From: Paenibacillus sp. L3-i20
Lineage (GTDB): Bacteria > Bacillota > Bacilli > Paenibacillales > Paenibacillaceae
Length of the DNA stretch: 64,000 nt
NCBI RefSeq assembly: GCF_022180385.2
Contig: NZ_BQME02000001.1
Location: 1 to 64,000 of the forward strand
Direction of reading: 5' to 3'
Shown here: one piece after another, positions 59,783 through 64,000 of the stretch
How the letters are laid out: each line of letters opens with the position of its first letter
How positions within the stretch are numbered: the first letter of the stretch is position 1
Notes under the pieces: generated by a model
Seen by the model: only the letters and a program-made list of their open reading frames with translations
Told to the model about the DNA's origin: nothing
Databases searched by the model: none
Made by a program: the position numbers and the translations under genes

Positions 59783-60242
59783 CAATTACGAAAATCTTAT
59801 TTTGGAGGCATGTTCACAAGATGTTATTGTAATTGAAAAAAAGATGCCTGAGCGACTGAAAGGTCTTTACTCAGACAATGTCATCTATATCAATCAATGT
59901 ATCCAAACGATAACAGAGAAAACATGTATCCTCGCAGAAGAGATTGGACATTATCACACTACAGTAGGCGATATTTTGGATCAAACTGAACTTAACAATC
60001 GCAAACAGGAACGACGGGCACGGGAATGGGCTAATCAACACTTGATTCCATTAATGAGAATTATAGAAGCTTGCAACGCCGGCATTGAAGGACGACATAA
60101 TATCGCAGAATTTTTGGGAGTTACAGAGGATTTCCTACAGCATACGATCGTACACTATCAACGTAAATACGGATTATATGCAGCATATGGACAAACACTC
60201 ATCTATTTCGAGCCACTGTCAGTGACTGCTCTAATTGAATAA
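59721..60242 (+). CDS. ImmA/IrrE-family metallopeptidase-like protein (XkdA-like)
   Basis: About 173 aa. The zinc motif region reads 'CILAEEIGHYHTTVGDILDQ'; where ImmA has HExxH this form has EExxH, as in a number of Firmicute phage relatives. 'LKGLYSDNVIYINQCI' and 'RRAREWANQHLIPLMRI' are family features. ImmA cleaves the partner repressor after DNA damage in ICEBs1. Start uncertain: the ATG at 59721 has GGAGAGG upstream and overlaps xre by 62 bp; homology begins near the xre stop codon. Confidence 0.8.
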   Translation: MRKGKRSKVSNNSFAPERRNNNYENLILEACSQDVIVIEKKMPERLKGLYSDNVIYINQCIQTITEKTCILAEEIGHYHTTVGDILDQTELNNRKQERRAREWANQHLIPLMRIIEACNAGIEGRHNIAEFLGVTEDFLQHTIVHYQRKYGLYAAYGQTLIYFEPLSVTALIE

Positions 60243-60255
60243 TTTGTGAAACCAC

Positions 60256-60275
60256 TAGCCTTAAGGCTTTTATTT
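60256..60275 (+). terminator. Short terminator after the ImmA-like gene
   Basis: The palindrome AGCCTTAAGGCT (60257-60268) is followed by TTTATTTT. Confidence 0.65.
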
Positions 60276-60339
60276 TATGCCAAACAACAGAACATACGTT
60301 CTTTATTTATAGATTACAGCACATTTAATAATGATACAA

Positions 60340-60378
60340 AATAAGCCTACCCGAGATATAATCACGGATAGGCTTATT
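60340..60378 (-). terminator. Terminator of cymR
   Basis: AATAAGCCTA (60340-60349) and TAGGCTTATT (60369-60378), with CCG/CGG extending the stem. It ends the cymR transcript before the tailocin locus. Confidence 0.88.
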
Positions 60379-60411
60379 TGCTGATGACTTTAAGAGGATG
60401 GGAATAATCCC

Positions 60412-60831
60412 CTAAATGTAGAACATATAGCTATCTTTCTTGTCTTCCTCTTTGTACACAATCATATTCTCTAGCGTTGTGGAGTCTAATACTTCTGCAA
60501 TACTGTCACGAATTCGCAGCCACAGATTACGCTTTGCCGGGTCATCTTCTTCTGTAAAATCTACAGGAGAGATTGGCCCTTCCAAAATACGAATAATATC
60601 GCCTGACGTAATTTGGGATGGCTCCTTGGATAGAATGTAGCCGCCATAAGCGCCTCTGACACTTTTTACAAGCCCTGCGTTGCGAAGTGGAGCGACTAAT
60701 TGCTCCAAGTAATGTTCGGAAAGTTGATTTTTCTCTGCTATGCTTTTCAGAGAAATTGGGCCTTCTCCAAATTTCAATGCAAGCTCCATCATAATAGTAA
60801 GACCGTAACGGCCTTTTGTTGATATTTTCAA
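60412..60831 (-). CDS. cymR: Rrf2-family cysteine metabolism repressor
   Basis: 139 aa starting at a TTG with AGAGAGGTG upstream. 'MKISTKGRYGLTIMMELALKFGEGPISLKSIAEKNQLSEHYLEQLVAPLRNAGLVKSVRGAYGGYILSKEPSQITSGDIIRILEGPISPVDF' is the Rrf2/CymR signature. No Fe-S Cys cluster is present, as in CymR. CymR with CysK represses sulfur genes in B. subtilis. Divergent from mnmA and normally followed by the cysteine desulfurase gene. Confidence 0.9.
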   Translation of the reverse strand: MKISTKGRYGLTIMMELALKFGEGPISLKSIAEKNQLSEHYLEQLVAPLRNAGLVKSVRGAYGGYILSKEPSQITSGDIIRILEGPISPVDFTEEDDPAKRNLWLRIRDSIAEVLDSTTLENMIVYKEEDKKDSYMFYI

Positions 60832-60973
60832 GGTAGCACCTCTCTTTAATTCACTGTATTCCCATTATCCATCTATGTTAACATATTATCCATTCGTCGT
60901 GTGCAAAAAGGTTTACTTCTTCATGAAAATCTTCTCACCATATGGTACAATAAAGTCAGTTTCAATCAACTAG

Positions 60974-62119
<1,146 letters not shown>

Positions 62120-62126
62120 CAAGATA

Positions 62127-62169
62127 AAAGGACTCAATAAGGAAACTTACGTTCCCCATTGAGTCCTTT
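62127..62169. terminator. Bidirectional terminator between mnmA and the CNNM gene
   Basis: AAAGGACTCAAT (62127-62138) and ATTGAGTCCTTT (62158-62169) form a 12-bp perfect stem. The stem overlaps the last codons of the CNNM gene on the other strand. Confidence 0.9.
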
Positions 62170-63543
62170 CTTTTCTACAATTCTCCGTTCAGGTTGTACA
62201 ATCTCTCTTCTATATGTGATACGTATTCGCGAAATACGCAAATGCTGCATTTCCTCAATTTGAAATTCAAATCCGTTCTCCATATAAATTGGTTCGTTGT
62301 ATTGCGGCGGGAAGTGCATTCGAGCGTACATCCAGCCACCGATAGTGTCATATTCATCCGTCTCAATTGAAGTCCCAAAGAAGCTATTTATCTCTTCAAT
62401 TAACATTAGTCCACTAACGGAATATGCTCCATCATCTCGCTTCACAATACTTGTTACATCTGGATCAAATTCATCTTGAATATCGCCTACAATTTCTTCC
62501 ATAATATCTTCAAGGGTAACTAAACCAGAAGTTCCTCCATATTCGTCTATCAAAATTGCAATTTGTGTCCTTTTTTTCTGCATAAGCTTGAGCAATGTAC
62601 TAATTGAGATCGACTCCGGAACAGTAGTAATTGGCCTCATCAATATGGAAAGATCATCTGCACTCTGCATCGAATGTTTGAGCAAATCTTTTATATGAAC
62701 AAAACCAACAATATTGTCTTTATCATTTTCGCAGACGGGATATCTCGTTCTCATATATTGAATGGCAATCGTCTTATTAGCCTGGAGTGAAAGACCTGCA
62801 CGGAGACAAATCATTTCTGTACGTGGGATCATTATTTCGCGGGCTGTCGTTTCGGTGAAATCGAATATGTTGTCTACTAGCGTAAGCTCAGTCTGATCAA
62901 TATAACCCCTTTGATGACTTTCTTTCAAAAGATTTCTCAAATCTTCTTCCGTATTGGCAGATTCCTGCTCTCTCACCAATCTCATGCCAACCATCTTCAA
63001 CATAAAATTTGTCAATGAATCAACCAAACGTATACAGGGTGAAAGTACAGCGTACATCACATACAGCGGTCTTGCTGTAGTTAATACTGTTCTCTCAGCG
63101 AGAGCACTCGCAATCGCTTTGGGGACAAGTTCACCTATAATGAGATGAAGCATGGTTATGAAGCCGAATACGAGCAAAAAAGCGGTCACTCGAGTTGCGT
63201 CACTGCTCATTATACCTAATGAAATAAACCATGCTTCCAACCATTGTGTGGTTATGCCTGCACCAATCCAGCCTATTCCAAGCGATGCAATCGTAATACC
63301 CAACTGACAAATAGAGAGATACCGATCTACTCTGCTCATAATACCTTTTGTGAGTTCCACTCTGTCATCCACTTCTACCGAAATGAGTGCAATCCGATTC
63401 ATCTTTACTTTTAACATTGCGTATTGCGATGCAACAAAAAAACCATTTACTCCAATCAACAACAGCACGAGCAACACCAATAAACTTAATGGTAACGGTT
63501 CACCCAACGCATCCCTGTCAACCGCGTCTAACAAACAGACCAT
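62134..63543 (-). CDS. CNNM/TlyC-family transmembrane protein with CBS and CorC domains
   Basis: About 469 aa from the ATG at 63543; a GGGAGGTG site lies 13 nt upstream. DUF21 (CNNM) membrane domain at about 15-190 with 'LGIGWIGAGITTQWLEAW' and 'GELVPKAIASALAERTVLTTARPL'. Two CBS motifs ('MIPRTEMICLRA', 'QIAILIDEYGGTSGLVTLEDIMEEIVGDIQDEFD') and a C-terminal CorC_HlyC domain follow. Related proteins export Mg2+/Co2+ or affect metal homeostasis; older annotation as haemolysin is not supported by sequence alone. Confidence 0.88.
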   Translation of the reverse strand: MVCLLDAVDRDALGEPLPLSLLVLLVLLLIGVNGFFVASQYAMLKVKMNRIALISVEVDDRVELTKGIMSRVDRYLSICQLGITIASLGIGWIGAGITTQWLEAWFISLGIMSSDATRVTAFLLVFGFITMLHLIIGELVPKAIASALAERTVLTTARPLYVMYAVLSPCIRLVDSLTNFMLKMVGMRLVREQESANTEEDLRNLLKESHQRGYIDQTELTLVDNIFDFTETTAREIMIPRTEMICLRAGLSLQANKTIAIQYMRTRYPVCENDKDNIVGFVHIKDLLKHSMQSADDLSILMRPITTVPESISISTLLKLMQKKRTQIAILIDEYGGTSGLVTLEDIMEEIVGDIQDEFDPDVTSIVKRDDGAYSVSGLMLIEEINSFFGTSIETDEYDTIGGWMYARMHFPPQYNEPIYMENGFEFQIEEMQHLRISRIRITYRREIVQPERRIVEKKGLNGERKFPY

Positions 63544-63809
63544 ACGACGACAGGAGCACCTCCCTTTGAAAACAAAGCTGGCTAAAAGCTTTGCGTAGTT
63601 AATCATATGTATTCATAGTAGCTTAACCTTTATGCGCAGTATAATATGTTTAGAAGCTTTTTCTCATGATGGCTCCATTCAAGGAATGTTCATAACTCTG
63701 CTACGAAATGCTCACGGTTAAAGAAGCTACAAGTGAACAAGTTTGTTATAATGCAAGAGATGAATAGCGAAATCGAATGTTCGCAACAGATGAAAGGTGG
63801 CATTTTATA

Positions 63810-64000
63810 ATGATGAAACGAATTGTATTTATGCTTTTAACGTTGATTCTTCTTATCCCTGGAGCAGCTATGGCTCATTCCAAGCTAGAATCAGCAGTCC
63901 CAGCCAAAGATTCTACAGTAGAGGTATCTCCAACTACAATTGAGATGAGCTTCGACACAAAAATTGAATCACTCAGCAACTTTAAATTGCTTAATGCTGC
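63810..64000 (+). CDS. CopC-domain secreted protein (partial, runs off window)
   Basis: Starts at the ATG at 63810 with AAAGGTGG upstream. A signal peptide (about 1-22, ending 'GAAMA') is followed by 'HSKLESAVPAKDSTVEVSPTTIEMSFDTKIESLSNFKL', the beginning of a CopC domain whose first His binds copper after signal cleavage. A CopD membrane domain (YcnJ-like) may follow outside the window. Confidence 0.8.
   Translation, partial: MMKRIVFMLLTLILLIPGAAMAHSKLESAVPAKDSTVEVSPTTIEMSFDTKIESLSNFKLLNA

Larger units (their letters stand above)
43184..60242. mobile_element. R-type (contractile) tailocin locus, PBSX-related, without head or integration genes
   Basis: About 17 kb between cymR and the cysteine desulfurase gene. 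On the minus strand in order: Xpf-like regulator, 197-bp repeat array, tail terminator-like protein, small protein, sheath, tube, chaperone (with frameshift), tape measure, XkdP-U baseplate set, fibre, XkdX-like proteins and lysis genes. Divergent Xre and ImmA genes sit at the right end. I found no integrase, terminase, portal, protease, scaffold or capsid gene. A complete tail, regulation and lysis without a head is the hallmark of phage-tail-like bacteriocins such as diffocins. Confidence 0.8.

Noticed and set aside
43184..60242. Complete inducible prophage
   Set aside because: No head, packaging or integration genes are found across the locus, although all tail and lysis genes are intact.
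42361..60319. GATTACAG at 42361-42368 and 60312-60319 as candidate attachment repeats
   Set aside because: Only eight bases match and the flanks differ. No integrase is present, so this is likely chance.

Overview
The window is a chromosomal segment of a low-to-moderate GC, endospore-forming Firmicute, most likely Paenibacillaceae (Paenibacillus/Cohnella-like). This rests on gene content and order: a yrrI - alaS (with T-box) - yrzL/ireB - yrrK/ruvX - yrzB - mltG - yrrN/yrrO block, a cymR / cysteine desulfurase / mnmA neighbourhood, paired MCPs, stalk-domain (copper amine oxidase N-like) surface proteins and an exosporium-type collagen-like protein. The species cannot be named from this evidence.

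Layout. 0-12 kb: the end of a secreted peptidoglycan-binding protein with a Gly/Ala minisatellite, fructokinase, a DnaQ-like exonuclease, and a nucleoside uptake and salvage operon (nupNOPQ-type ABC transporter, a sulfite-oxidase-like molybdoenzyme, a nucleoside phosphorylase). Then come a MarR regulator and a D,D-carboxypeptidase behind a VanRS-like two-component system. 12-24.5 kb: ilvD, YxeA-family and DUF418 proteins beside a second two-component system, a TetR/paired-SMR efflux module of YvdTSR type, a polysaccharide deacetylase, an AI-2E-type transporter, and a class B PBP whose 3' end is GC-rich and full of hairpins. 24.6-42.3 kb: two tandem MCPs, then the yrr block, the BclB-like collagen protein, a PRC-barrel protein and cysteine desulfurase.

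43.2-60.2 kb is the most interesting part: a compact set of contractile phage-tail genes of PBSX (xkd) type. It has an Xre repressor, an ImmA-like protein and an Xpf-like late regulator. It also has a sheath, tube, frameshifted tail chaperone, tape measure, the xkdP-U baseplate set, a large fibre and a lysis cassette. No integrase, terminase, portal, protease or capsid gene is visible. I read it as an R-type (contractile) tailocin, a phage-tail-like bacteriocin locus, inserted between cymR and the cysteine desulfurase gene, which are normally adjacent.

The control region of that locus is unusual. Four 197-bp tandem repeats lie between the late regulator and the first tail gene. Each carries phased GTATAC-like sites, a possible -10 and an intrinsic terminator facing the tail genes. 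Two more terminators follow, and at least two others lie inside the tail operon. This suggests that tail expression depends on processive antitermination, or that the repeats encode a family of short RNAs.

60.4-64 kb returns to core chromosome: cymR, mnmA, a CNNM/TlyC-type protein and the start of a CopC-domain protein. All functional statements come from reading motifs and gene order; no database search was run.
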